From assembly GCA_973895155.1 (NCBI GenBank), contig OZ316892.1, positions 18,724,001 to 18,788,000 on the forward strand: a stretch of DNA of 64,000 nt, written 5' to 3'. Source of the stretch: Marsupella aquatica. Taxonomy: Eukaryota > Marchantiophyta. The stretch's first letter is position 1, and the number at the start of each line of letters is the position of its first letter. Shown here piece by piece: positions 37,001-47,413 of this stretch. Below the pieces are notes generated by a model. The model did not search any database. It saw nothing but the letters and a program-made list of their open reading frames with translations, and had not been told where the DNA came from. Position numbers and translations under genes: made by a program.

Positions 37001-38590
37001 GCTGAGTTCATCTAACATATTCTGCAGTCTTACTTGTAGTGATAGCTGTTCTTACTTCTTGATCCCCAATGTCTATAAGATATAATTCCTAAGACTATTT
37101 ATTGATGGGAAAAGAGTGTGTGAAATCAACCCACGTACAGGTCCACACAAGCACCTCTCTAGTAATAATCAGTATATGATTTCTGCCCGTTTTGAGTCTG
37201 TTTATGCCTGGCGCACCTCTCTAGTAATAATCAGTATATAATTTCTGCCCGTTTTGAGTCTGTTTATGCCTGGTTTTTATGTGGACCCGTGTACCTTTAT
37301 GTCTGAGCCGTGGCTGGTCCTCAGTGTATATATGCTTTTCTGGCAAAAGTTTAATGGTTAGTAATGGTCACTTGTTCCTCTTTTATGTTTTCCTTTGAAT
37401 TGCAATAAATCATGACAGGTTAAGATGGAGAAATACCAGGAACAGCGTGGAGTACTTGCAAGTATAGCTATAGGTGGTATCAATTCGACCTCGTCGTTGG
37501 GGAGACCACGAAGAGGCAAGGGAACAAATGCAGGCAAAGAAAATGTACCTACATTTACTGCTATTTCAACAAAGGATCAAGAGGATGCACGCTCCCAGTT
37601 GTTGACTGGCAACAAAATGGTAGCAACAAAAATTTCGTTCACTACTATAATTTTCCTTCCGCTTTGTTAGCTCTCTAAGTAAGCTACGTAACATGACTCA
37701 CCGTGCAGCTGGCTCTCTTTTTGGCTCTCTGAACGAAAGAAAAGGGCAGGTTATATATAATTATAGTCTTTTAGTCTTGCTATAGTAAGTACGTTGTCTA
37801 CTGAACTGTACGTTGAATGAAAAGTGCTTGATATATGGGTTGTAAGTCAATCTGAAGAACTGTGTAATTTATCTTGATGATTTAACTATCTGTTGGATGA
37901 GCTAATTGATGAACTGTTCTGTCTCATGGTTTTGTTCTCTCCGCGGCATCCATCCGTAGGCAAAAGCGGCCAAAATTCAATTTTCATCTGGAAGCAGGAC
38001 GAGAAAGGAGACGACGTTGATGGGAATGGAAGCTGTTAACATAGTAAGTAATTTTTTTTTTACTTGCTCTGCACGAAAATGTTGTACCTGAATGTTTGAT
38101 GGTAATAAATTGCTAATGTCTTAGAAACGTTTCTCGTTTTTTGGTTTGGAGGATGTGGGTGTATTAAATTGCTAATGTCTTAGAAACGTTCTTTCTTTTT
38201 TTCCATTTGCAGGATGTGAGTGTATGTACTAAATTGCTAATGTCTCATAAACTTTTCATTTTCTGTTTGCAGGATGTGGGTGCGCTTAACGAAGCTTCCA
38301 AACAAGTGGTCTGCATGAGAGCCATGGGATTGATAATGTGCTCGGAAGTGGATTCCAAGTTGAAGGGATTTATTAGCGAAACAAATAAACTGTCCAACAA
38401 AACACCAAAGCCCTTTACAAAGCACGCTGGGAAGACTGCACCTGAATTGCTCGACATGGTGGCTAGATGGTGTATTGCTCAGAAAGTAGTGATTATTAGA
38501 GACCCGCCCCCCCTCAGGGATGGCATTCAGAGGCTCTTCCCGGAAAATGTTGTAAAGAATAGCGAGGCAGATATCAATATTTCACATTGA
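34057..38590 (+). CDS. Gene B: paralogue of gene A, SAM-like domain protein of an unrecognised family
   Basis: Exons are 34057-34467, 34618-34981, 35140-35557, 35871-36386, 36548-36640, 37419-37619, 37960-38043 and 38273-38590. Most introns are phase 0; the second is phase 1 and joins cleanly (GAT codon). The start AACCATGGCTGC is a strong plant context. The N-terminus follows the same SAM-like pattern as gene A, but weaker. Exon 2 has VKESCRAYAKTKMNEL, exon 3 FGRGTIHTV, exon 4 GMTIFIPRSYCTMSPNLATL, exon 6 FTAISTKDQED, and the last exon a helical domain with DPPPLRDGIQRLFPEN. Each block matches gene A in order. Apart from the exon 3 to 4 junction, which is out of phase with the obvious sites (as in gene A), no stop or shift is seen, so B is the likelier functional copy. 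Function is unknown; nuclear action is a guess from the basic RPRRGKG-type segment in exon 6. Confidence 0.7.
37151..37272 (+). repeat. 62 bp tandem duplication in an intron of gene B
   Basis: GCACCTCTCTAGTAATAATC starts at 37151 and 37213. The copies are nearly identical and continue through TTTTGAGTCTGTTTATGCCTGG. Confidence 0.8.
38110..38282 (+). repeat. Triplicated 3' splice-site region before the last exon of gene B
   Basis: Three diverged copies of a roughly 60 bp unit contain TTGCTAATGTCTYAKAAAC and end in GCAGGATGTGGGT or a variant: a degenerate GGAGGATGTGGG near 38147-38158, CAG|GATGTGAGT at 38213, and CAG|GATGTGGGT at 38273. The second and third are both good acceptors. Use of the second adds 60 nt (20 codons) in frame. 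Confidence 0.7.
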
Positions 38591-38970
38591 TTCATATTTC
38601 ATAGCATGCTAATTTATGTAGGTTCAGTGGTTGACTTGATGCCATATATCATGCAGTGAAGCTCAATTTTGTTACAGCTGGTGTGATTGTGGTTTAATCC
38701 ATAATGATGTACAATTACTTTGCGAATCTTCTTTTGTGTGTTCACTCGAATGAGGTTATTAATCAATTAATTAAATGCTCAGAACAGATGGTTATGTCAA
38801 TCTCATGAATTGTGTTTAGCTAGACACAATGTATTGTTGAATGGTTTTCACGGGGATTTTCATAAAATTCATGTGCAAAGAGTAAGTGATCTGAATGTGA
38901 ACGAGCTTATCGGTTGAGGGAATGCCATATAGGGAAACAGACTGGGAAAATTGGAATCCCTGATTTACCT
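38591..38970. other. 3' flank of gene B
   Basis: AT-rich DNA, presumably 3' UTR and downstream sequence. No gene is seen. Confidence 0.4.
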
Positions 38971-38974
38971 ACTT

Positions 38975-39607
38975 ATGGAAATCTAGCAGTGCCGATGCAA
39001 ACAATCTTGAAATGATCCGTGGATACAAATGGTACCACGTGGGGTGTGCTAACTGGCTAGATCCAGTGTGACTAGCTAATACAAGTAAGGAAAAACACAG
39101 GGAAACCCTTTTCCCCACCTTCATATCTTATGGAAATCTAATGGTGCTGATACAAATCATCTTGAAATGATCCAAGGGTACAAATGGTACCACCTGGGGA
39201 GTACTAGGTGGACTAGACATAGTGCAACTAGCCAATGCCATGTAGGGAAGCAGACGGGGAAATTGTAATCCCCATCTTCACAACCCACGAAGATCTAACG
39301 GTGTCGATGGCAAATCATCTTAAAATGATCCAAGGGTACAAATAGTACCACCTGGGAAGAGTTAATTAACTAAACTTCACACGATGTAACTAGCCAATGA
39401 CATATAGGGAAACAAATCGGGAATAACATGAAGAAAGTCTATTTCCCAACCTACAATGGAAGGCCCGATGTTGTTTAGAGCACCCATCAAACGGGCTTGA
39501 GTATGCCATCTGGAATGTGCTTCACATAGGTATGTTACTCTCAGAGTAGTCGGGAAATCAGTGATGTAACATACACATAGGTATGTTACTCTCAGAGTAG
39601 TCGGGAA
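38975..39607. repeat. About 155 bp tandem repeat, three copies, then a 41 bp duplication
   Basis: GGAAATCTAR or a variant at about 38979, 39131 and 39290 starts units sharing CTTGAAATGATCC and GGTACAAATGGTACCACSTGG. Next to them CACATAGGTATGTTACTCTCAGAGTAGTCGGGAAA occurs at 39533 and 39574. The second block overlaps the 3' end of the ParB-like gene. Confidence 0.65.
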
Positions 39608-42130
39608 ACCATCGAACTTCACTAAGCATGGGAAGCCCAAGGTAGCTAGGGAATTCCTGGGAAAGTGCGTAACATTTCCCTAACTTGTACACAAACCCGA
39701 CTTCTTTGTTATCAGGCAGAGGATTCCCAGTAACACATAGGGAACATCCATTTGCCTGACTGTGCATATCCTCCTTGTGTTTCCAAACACAAATTTTGAA
39801 TGCCACCAGTGATACAAGTAACACTACCTGCATTCAATATCTCAAATGTTTGCTTTGAATATATATAACTGAAAACAAAAGGCCATAAGGACATTGTGCT
39901 TACTGCTTCTGTGAGCTTTTCGCACCAAGTTGAAAGGACTTTCACATCGGTTTCCTGGGGAAACATTTCCCGGCATGTTGCCCAATCTTTTTGACCAGAA
40001 ATCTGCAGGAACAATTTCTTTACCTTTGCCAACTTCTTAAGTGTCTCACCTTCTTTGAACATTTGTTCTAGAGTGATTTTCTTTCCAATTACTCTGTTTA
40101 GGAGTCGCTTCACATGCTCCTAATTGGAAAGCCCCTGGAGAGCTCTGAAGACCCTCAAATTGAAATGCCCAGAGAGCTTGTTCATTTTGATTTCACTTGC
40201 ACTCAGCGGTTTAGGTTTAGCTTTTGATTTACCTTTTGATGTTGCTGACGGCTGCTTGGCCACGATTGGCTTTGTTTGACCAAGGATCTCAAACTTTTGC
40301 CACATAGAGAAAATTTTATCTTGGAGCTCCCAAATCTCCCCAGATCGAAAGGCAATTTGAAATGTAGGGTCATGTTTGGCCATTGAGTCACGAACACTTG
40401 GAGTGTAATCAAGCATACATTCCTTACAACAAGCTTCTCGCACCTCTTTAGTTGACCCCACATTCATTTCCATGAAAATATTGTGACAGGCACGAACTTT
40501 TTCAATCGATGTCATGGTTTTCCGGTACTCCTGGTCGTAGTTATGCTGGAAAACCAGCATCCTGATCTCATGTCTCGTTAGACCAGAGTAAACCCATGCC
40601 TCAATCTCACCGTACACTTGCTTTCCATACATTTTGAAAAGTTCAGCCTTTGCACGAGCTCCATGATTACCGCCAATCACTCGATACTTCCATACCCTAG
40701 ATTTAGTAATGTCCCACTCATGAATTGTGGGATCAACTACAACAACAAATGGAGCCATGAAGTTGGAAGGGTTTTTCATGAGCAACATTTTGATGTTCTC
40801 TACATGTAGCCAATCTACAGGTCTAACTAAAGTTGAATTCTCACCCTCATCTTCAAAAATGAGATTATTGACATGCAGAAGCACACTGGTCCTCTGGACT
40901 CTGCGTTCAAGCATGAGCTTTGCAAGTTCAGCCTTGATGGCATCTATCTCAAATGAAGCCAACGGCGTCTCTTCTTCCTCATCTCCTTGAAAAATAACAT
41001 GGCTTGCAATGAATTTTAAGAAGAATTCAAAATGCAAACCATTTTCATTATTTCAATGCAATGCGCGATACAAGTATCGCTCCCAACATTCATTTTTGCT
41101 AGACAAATAAACTTACCAGGGGAATGCTAACGACAGCTGAGGTTGGACCTGAGGTAAGGGGTAATCGTTCTTCGGATTGATGCATTGACACAATTGGAGT
41201 GCTTATTGCACCACTTGAATCTGCAGCTAGAGCTACTCCTGTGCCTCCAATCCAACCTGTCCTCTTCTTCTTTGCAAGTGAAGTTGATGGCAATGGAACC
41301 TCTGCCTCGAGAGGTACCAATTCATCCACAACTCCCCTTCCACGACCTCTTCCACGACCACGACCTCGACCACGACCAACACTTGTAGTAGCGCCTGGGC
41401 TTGCCTCTACAGATTGAGGTGCTTCACCTAGAATCACTCTCATGGTAGCTTCTACTTGGGAATTCCCTTTCCCATGTCCCCCGCTCCCACTAGCACAATC
41501 AACTCCTTTTGCAACTGAAGATGCGCCACTCCCGCTAATGGTTGGCTTCCTTACTTTGATCCTTCGTGTGGGTTTAAACTCTTCACCCACGAGTCTCTTA
41601 TACTCTTTCTGGACAAACAGCAGCATCAAAGGACTCAAATCATCCACAACATTAGCAACCCACTCAGGCTTGAAGATCTCCATCTCAATTGTACTCGCGA
41701 CTTCCTTCACAATAGGGTCTTTGGGAAATTTGTCTAATGTTGAGAGATCATACAAATCCATGTCCACAACAAGGGCCACAAAACCCTTGCTTCCACACAT
41801 TGTGAGGAAGCTCAATCCAATAGCGACAAATTTTTCCTTCCCATGACCCTTCTTAAAGTCACATGCGGCAACCCCAATTACTGGACCAAAGGAGAGTGTA
41901 ATCTTCTATGTTTTCTTCACTTGAACCCAAAGAACGGGTGTCTCCCAGTCAGCTGCTTCCTTGGACAACATTCGAGTATCCCGAAAGTACCAAGGTCTCC
42001 TCACAAACTTTTGTTCATCACAAATATCTTCTGTCGTCCAAATCACATTACACAAAGTTGTCATGAGGTTCTCGGTCTCAGCAGACCCTGTCCTTGCACT
42101 TCCTTCCATTGTTTTCCTTTGGCAGATCAA
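39558..42130 (-). pseudogene. ParB/sulfiredoxin-like domain gene with in-frame TAG codons
   Basis: A long coding frame runs on the minus strand. The N-terminal part is 42130 to about 41117. An intron near 41116-40986 follows a CTG|GTAAGT donor. The main exon is about 40985-39908, and a last exon follows a TGCAG acceptor near 39833. The first part ends in a Gly/Arg repeat (GRGRGRGRG, about 41340-41380), usual in nucleic-acid-binding tails. The main exon has PVDWLHVENIKMLL, then YRVIGGNHGARAKAEL, then FQHNYDQ and TSIEKVRA. This is the order of a ParB-N/Srx domain: target-list helix, GGxH/GxxR-like box, HN motif. ParB-type domains bind DNA or CTP, or act as nucleases, and in prokaryotic mobile elements often accompany DNA methylases. 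TAG interrupts the frame at 41908-41906 and 40122-40120, with clear coding sequence on both sides in the same frame, so this copy is probably dead. It is divergent to the methyltransferase gene. Confidence 0.55.
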
Positions 42131-44186
42131 ATTTGAGATCTACACTGCTTGATCAATGCCACGAGCGATACAAGTATCGCGCTTTGCTTTCTTTTGAATA
42201 CGGCATCCAAGTTGCTTTCTACTGGGTCCAAGAACCTTGAGCAGGGGCGTCTGTTGGGAGCTGCTATCGATTCTCATGCGGTTCTAATCCAACAAGGGTC
42301 AAGGCTATCGTTGTCCATCTGCACAATGACATGTAGTGCCGGTGAGTCAAATCTGAAGCTCAAGAAGCTCAAAAAATGAAGAAAGGCCAGTTGACGATAC
42401 TGGCGATCAATATAAACTATCAGTTTGATCACTTAATCTGCTTCTCAAAACTCAAAATCGTAGAAGAATCGCCAATGCCCGCAGCGAGGCAAAAGAGCAA
42501 CTTACAAAACAATTGGAACAAAAGGAAAGATAGATTGACAGACATGACAAGCTGCAACTCCTTCTCTACCGGTGGTGACTATGATCAACTCACTGTCCTC
42601 TCCTTCGTCGCCCTTTGGCTGCATCAATTTGAGCGAGTACTATGTCATGATTGTTATTGTGGGAATGGCCAAATCGACAACAATGAATTCTAAGTCCTTC
42701 AGACTTGCAAGTCTTCCTCCGCTCTTTGGGAATGTTGCCATTGAGCAGAGAGAGAAGAACAAGAGAACAAGCTTTGCTTTCTTAACAAGCCAACACCTTA
42801 CAAACCCCCAAGAGGATCCATGAATCCACGATCGGGCTACAGATACAAGATTGCAGGCTCTAATGGAGTCTCTAGTTTCTGATGTTTTAACTGGGATTAC
42901 TGAATTCAACTTAATTCTGAGAACAACATGACTCAATCCCAAGAGAGAGATACAAGCACCGCAATTTGCTTTCGGATTGGGCCAACACTTTCCAATCCAT
43001 CCACCGATTCCTCTTTAGATGACAAAACACAAAGACTCCTACTCGAAGCAATACGACTATCTCATATGTCTTTCACAAGCCACACGGAATGCCTCAAAAA
43101 CTATTTGTGCAAAACCAACTAAGGGAAATGACTCAAGAAGCAGACCAAATCCTTTTCACAGTACAAACCATGGTTCGCACTGTCTTCATTTGCGCCGCTT
43201 CTAGAACTTGTTCTGGTGCTGCCTACAGGGTAAAACTATTTCTTTTTGAATCAGCCAGGCCACACCACCTCCTCAGTCTCCTATCTAGCCAAACAATGCT
43301 CCTTTCCAAAATCTCTCACACAAGCTCTCACAAAGACAAGAAAAAATGGGAAACATTGTATGGGAGAGGATATAGACACGAGGCCATCACTCTTTGGGCA
43401 CTCAAAAGATTGTCGAGCCCAACTTTTGTTGGGCACATTTTTGCTTGTAAGCGAACGGAACAGAGTATTTGTGTTTGTTTAGGTGGGGTTTTGTCAGGTC
43501 CACCTTAGAGGTCACGAGTGACCCCGTCCAATGATCTTTGCAGCGCAGTCCGTCCTAAATCTACACTACTCAATCCAAAGAGTGATACAAGTATCGCTAT
43601 TGGCTTTCGGATCCGACCAACAACTACCCAAGAGAAAATAAGGGCCCCAACATAATATGAAGAACTACGAGATGAGCAGCAGACGGCTTTACAATCTTCA
43701 AGAGACAGAATCTAAACCATGATTGAAGTATTTTCACTCCTGCACCATGAGACTAATTGAGTTGGCTCAATGCACCAAGCGATACCTGTATTGCTGAGGG
43801 TTTGAAACTTAGGTTTGAATGCAACTTACGATACAAGTATCGCAAGTTGCTTTCTACAAAGTTGATTATGATACGAGTATCACAATCTGCTTTGGAAAGT
43901 GGAAAGCTTACTCTTAAGACCAGAATGCGCATCTGTATGGAGAGGAGGTTTTCTTTGGGTTGGGTGAGAGCTTGATTGTGAAAGAGGACTTGAAAAAATG
44001 AAACTTCTTTCCATGAGCGGGCAGTCATATTTATACTTTTGGAGGTAGCTATGGTTAATTTCTAGCTTAACCCTAGTTAAACTTAACCATAGTTAGAGCC
44101 TACTGCGCGGTTATGCACAGTTTCACCATTTCTGTAAATTTCTGATAACCAAAGAATTTACAAATGCAAAGGTCGATACCTGTATC
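41065..44186. promoter_or_regulatory. Cluster of GATAC-N2-GTATC palindromes
   Basis: Sites: 41065-41080 and 42165-42180 (both GCGATACAAGTATCGC), 43582-43597 (GTGATACAAGTATCGC), 43779-43794 (GCGATACCTGTATTGC), 43828-43843 (ACGATACAAGTATCGC), 43868-43883 (ATGATACGAGTATCAC), 44175-44186 (GATACCTGTATC) and a degenerate copy at 42947-42962. Several are followed at near-fixed distance by TTGCTTTC, and some are preceded by CTCAATCC-AAGAG. All but one lie between the divergent ParB-like and methyltransferase genes; the other is in the ParB-like gene's intron. Spacing is irregular, so this is not CRISPR. The sites look like a protein-binding operator or parS-like set, or methylation targets. Confidence 0.7.
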
Positions 44187-44317
44187 GGTGTTTGCATTCC
44201 TCCTAAGCATGGATGACTATTTTTCTGGAATGCACAATTTGTATCGGGTTTTACATGCCTTAGAAAAAATCATGAAAAACGAGAAGGGTGGTCACCCTTC
44301 TTGATAGGTCCGACATC
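42131..44317. other. Divergent intergenic region between ParB-like and methyltransferase genes
   Basis: Apart from the palindromes, no supportable gene is present. Short plus-strand ORFs (for example 43089-43508) lack domain-like composition. The layout suggests a shared bidirectional control region. Confidence 0.5.
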
Positions 44318-45362
44318 ATGTTGAAGACTTCTAGTCGGCAAACCCAAGAGGGGGAACTTCATCCAAATTCTTTTGAGCATCCAGAGTTTGGTGATGTGCA
44401 CTATGATATTTTTACTCATGATGCTCAGCGATTACACGAGGTGGTTCCGGGTCGGGCTTACACATTAGCTTTAGTGGATATCCCCCTACGGGTTTGCATT
44501 GCCTGGATGTCTTCATGAGGACACTACTGGATGGGGAATTGAGGAGATCACAAAAATGGTCCAATCTTTCAAGGTGGCTACTACTGCGAAGTTGTGGCGT
44601 ATTATCATTCACCACAGCCTTGACCAATATGAGGCCATCAAGACCATTTTGAAAGCGGAGTGTAATGGAGGGTTCCAAAATTGTGTGTGGTAAGAAATAT
44701 TTGTTTTTGAAAAAAACAATTATTAGTTGTTCATGATTTCATGATCCATGTTTCTAAGTTTAAATGATCCTTGACTTTTTGTGACTTTTCAGGGTTAAGG
44801 ATAATGTGAAGAATGCTAGTGGGCCAAGATTGAACAGCAACTTTGAGTGCTTTACAATTGGCTTTCACAGCCAAGATGGTAAACGGTTATGGAGCACTTC
44901 AATTTTGACACAAATGAATCCAGGAACAATGTGGTTGTATACGCAACTGTGACTAAGAAGCTGAAACACAACGGGGATAACAAGGCAGTGAATGTCTATC
45001 AGAAACCATGTGCATTGTTAGATTGGGAAGTGAGTCATTTTAGTCAAGTTGGAGACTGGGTTTTGGATATTTGTTCAGGATCAGGGACTGGGACAACCTT
45101 CTCCTTGGCCATGGGGAGACATTGCGTTGCCATTGAGATTGACGAGCGACAGAGCAGTGTGTTGAAAGGGAGGATTCTTAACCTTGCAGATAACATTAAA
45201 GAGGAAGACGGACAGGGGGAGACGGATGAGGATAGTGAGGAAGACATTCCTCAGGCCGGAGAGGATAGCGTGGTTGACGATGCCACAATTGTTCCAGAAT
45301 TGACGACAGGGACTTCCGGAACCGAGGAAGGGGAAGCGGTCCCTTTGGATTATACTAGGTAA
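44318..45362 (+). pseudogene. Beta-class N4/N6 DNA methyltransferase, frameshifted
   Basis: The frame starts at ATG 44318 and reads YDIFTHDAQRLHEVV then TLALVDIP, like the segment before motif IV. After a five-C run (44480-44484) one base must be skipped to continue as YGFALPGCLHEDTTGWG, giving a DIPY-type motif IV. An intron with a GTG|GTAAGA donor (44689) and CAG|GGTTAAG acceptor (44793) joins in frame. A second shift occurs near 44888. The downstream frame has QKPCALLDWEVSHF and VLDICSGSGTGTTFSLAMG, matching motifs X and I (D-x-x-x-GSGT), then VAIEIDERQ and an acidic tail. Motif order IV, then X/I is that of the beta group (PF01555-type DNA methylases, mostly bacterial, phage or viral). 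Such enzymes methylate adenine N6 or cytosine N4 using S-adenosylmethionine. The damaged frame implies loss of activity unless the indels are assembly errors. Confidence 0.7.
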
Positions 45363-46804
45363 ATAGGGGGACTTGTAGCATTTGAAACCACTTGGGGTTA
45401 AGTTGGGTTCTATTCTGTAAAACTTTGAGTTTGACTTAAACTATGATCGATGAGTTTGATTTTGACTACTTTTATAAAGTGCATATTTCAAGGTTTATAC
45501 AATTGTGAGAATATCATATAAGATATGCTTAGATTTTGGTGGTAAAATTCTCTTGAGTCTAGTTTGGAAAATACATACCATTTTTTGGTGGTTTTTTGGT
45601 ACACATTTTTGAATATCATGAAGATTTTGAATAGAGAAATAAGGCTTTGGACTCATCCCTTAAGGCTTCTTGTTTATGTTCAATCCATGTGCTTTGCATA
45701 GTGTAAGATGTCTTTGTGTAAAAGATTTTGTTGCATTCATGAAAGACATTCTTAAGTGAGCGATGTTGTTGCACAAAGGACATTAAAAGACGTTGTAATT
45801 GAACTAAAGACATGATTGTGCAAAAATTTCATTAAGTAAAAGAGTAGTTAAACACCCTTGTATTTTTAGAATACATGGATCCATGACTCACCCCTAGGCT
45901 TGCCCTAAAATCCCAAACCTAAATATATCAACCTAAATAACCAGGCTCACGCTAAAGATCTTGGCCCCACCTCAGCCCCCACTCGGGCTCAACATTTAAA
46001 TGACTTGAGCAATTGCCTTGGCTCCTCCACAGACCCATTCACTCCAAGTTATGGGCCTAGAAACTCATTCAAACCTTAGTATTGCGTTAGAATAGCATTA
46101 ATTATGAGAGCCTTACCATATCCTTAGGATAGCACTAGCTCAATACCCGTGCGTCGCACAAAAGAAGTTGTGTCGGCCAAGAGGTTGTGGAGAGAAAAGA
46201 TGTCGTGTCGGCCAGAGGTCATTGGGAAAAAAGACGTTGTTGAGAAAAAAATTTGGTTAAGTATAACAATGTTGTAATTAAGTACAATACATGGTCAATA
46301 TTAAGTATTAAAATATATCATTAGTCAAAGACGCTATGAAGTAAAAGATGTTTTTAAATACAAAAGTGAAAGAATAACATTCACACTTGATAAAATATTT
46401 TCAAGAGAATACACAAGATGAGGTCTTTATTGATTTAGTAGAGAACTTCATCATCTACAACATTTTTGGTCTTGAACTTTGCTTCTCCATCTTCACTATT
46501 TGAAGTAACATTTTTCTCCTTGTCGGACATGTTGCTCTTAAAAAGGCAACATACGGCTCAATGATTTCTGAAGAGGCGCCCGAGCTTGGGGCAACTCCTT
46601 TTTCTGACGAAAGCTCTGTACGTTGGAGAAAGCTAAGTGAAGAGTCAAGCTCCCAACAGGGCAAAGAAAGACAATGGCGGTCAACCTAGAGGTGGGGATC
46701 GAACAAAGAAGGTGCCCTTGATTCTCAAATGCTAGCAACGTTGAAAGCTAGCTATATATCCGTGAACACATTTTCCACAGTACTGCAACCTGGGGAAGAC
46801 GCGA
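45363..46804. repeat. Dispersed repeat, copy 2, and flanks
   Basis: 45677-46440 shares ordered blocks with 16.5-17.8 kb: GTTCAATCCATGTGC, AAGATGTCTTTGTGTAAA, AAAGACATGATTGTGCAAAAAT, AAGTTATGGGCCTAGAA and CTCAATACCCGTGCGTCGCAC. It lies immediately right of the methyltransferase gene. No gene is seen from 45363 to 46804. Confidence 0.55.
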
Positions 46805-47413
46805 ATGGTGCAGAAGGTTCCAACCAAGGTTTGGTACAAGGTGTACAAAGATTACGTGAAGGAAATGGAGAAGTTGTGCATGGCAAAGGGGATTTTGCCC
46901 CCACCTGAGAGTGAGAGACCCTCATAGAGACAAATGCAGGACGTCTTGAGAGAAAATATCAATTCTGAGACAATAGGGGTGAGTGATCCAAAGGATGTTG
47001 AGACAATAGTTGTGCAACTTGAGGATGTGCTTGATGAAATTCTAGCTAGTGATGGGCATCAACAGAGAAGTATGATCCAGATGAGAGACGACTGGAAGGA
47101 GAAAGTGCCTCCAGCTTCAGGCGATGCTCTTTCAGCAGCTTGTGGTGGTGGCTCTCAATCTGTAGGCAAGAAGATTATTGAAGAGCAGAAGCCTAGGGAG
47201 ACACGCCAAGAAATTCAAAGTCGGGCAGCAGATGCACTACAAAAGATGGCAAATAGTATGGAGAAAACAGGATTAGCCACTCTTATAGTCTTGCATGAGC
47301 AGGTGGAGGTTGCTAATCAAGAATTCTCATTATCTACGGCAAAGAGCCAGAGGAAGGCTGCATTGACAGAATTTGCAACATCAGGAGAACAAGCAAAAGG
47401 CAGAGCAACATGA
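46805..47413 (+). pseudogene. Broken coding fragment, helical, possibly transposon-associated
   Basis: From ATG 46805 the frame reads VWYKVYKDYVKEMEKL and then meets a TAG just before 46934. The same frame continues for 159 codons (MQDVLRENINSETIG to EQAKGRAT), rich in Glu/Gln/Ala helices (RETRQEIQSRAADALQKM). No domain was recognised. It might be the C-terminal part of an accessory protein of a PIF/Harbinger element, given the transposase remnant 1 kb away, but orientation and sequence do not prove it. Confidence 0.4.

Noticed and set aside
43089-43508. 139-codon plus-strand ORF between the ParB-like and methyltransferase genes
   Set aside because: No domain; the region is better explained as a control region with palindromes. 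It remains a weak alternative.
41065-44186. CRISPR array
   Set aside because: Repeats are palindromic, short and irregularly spaced (15 to more than 1,000 bp), and the genome is eukaryotic.
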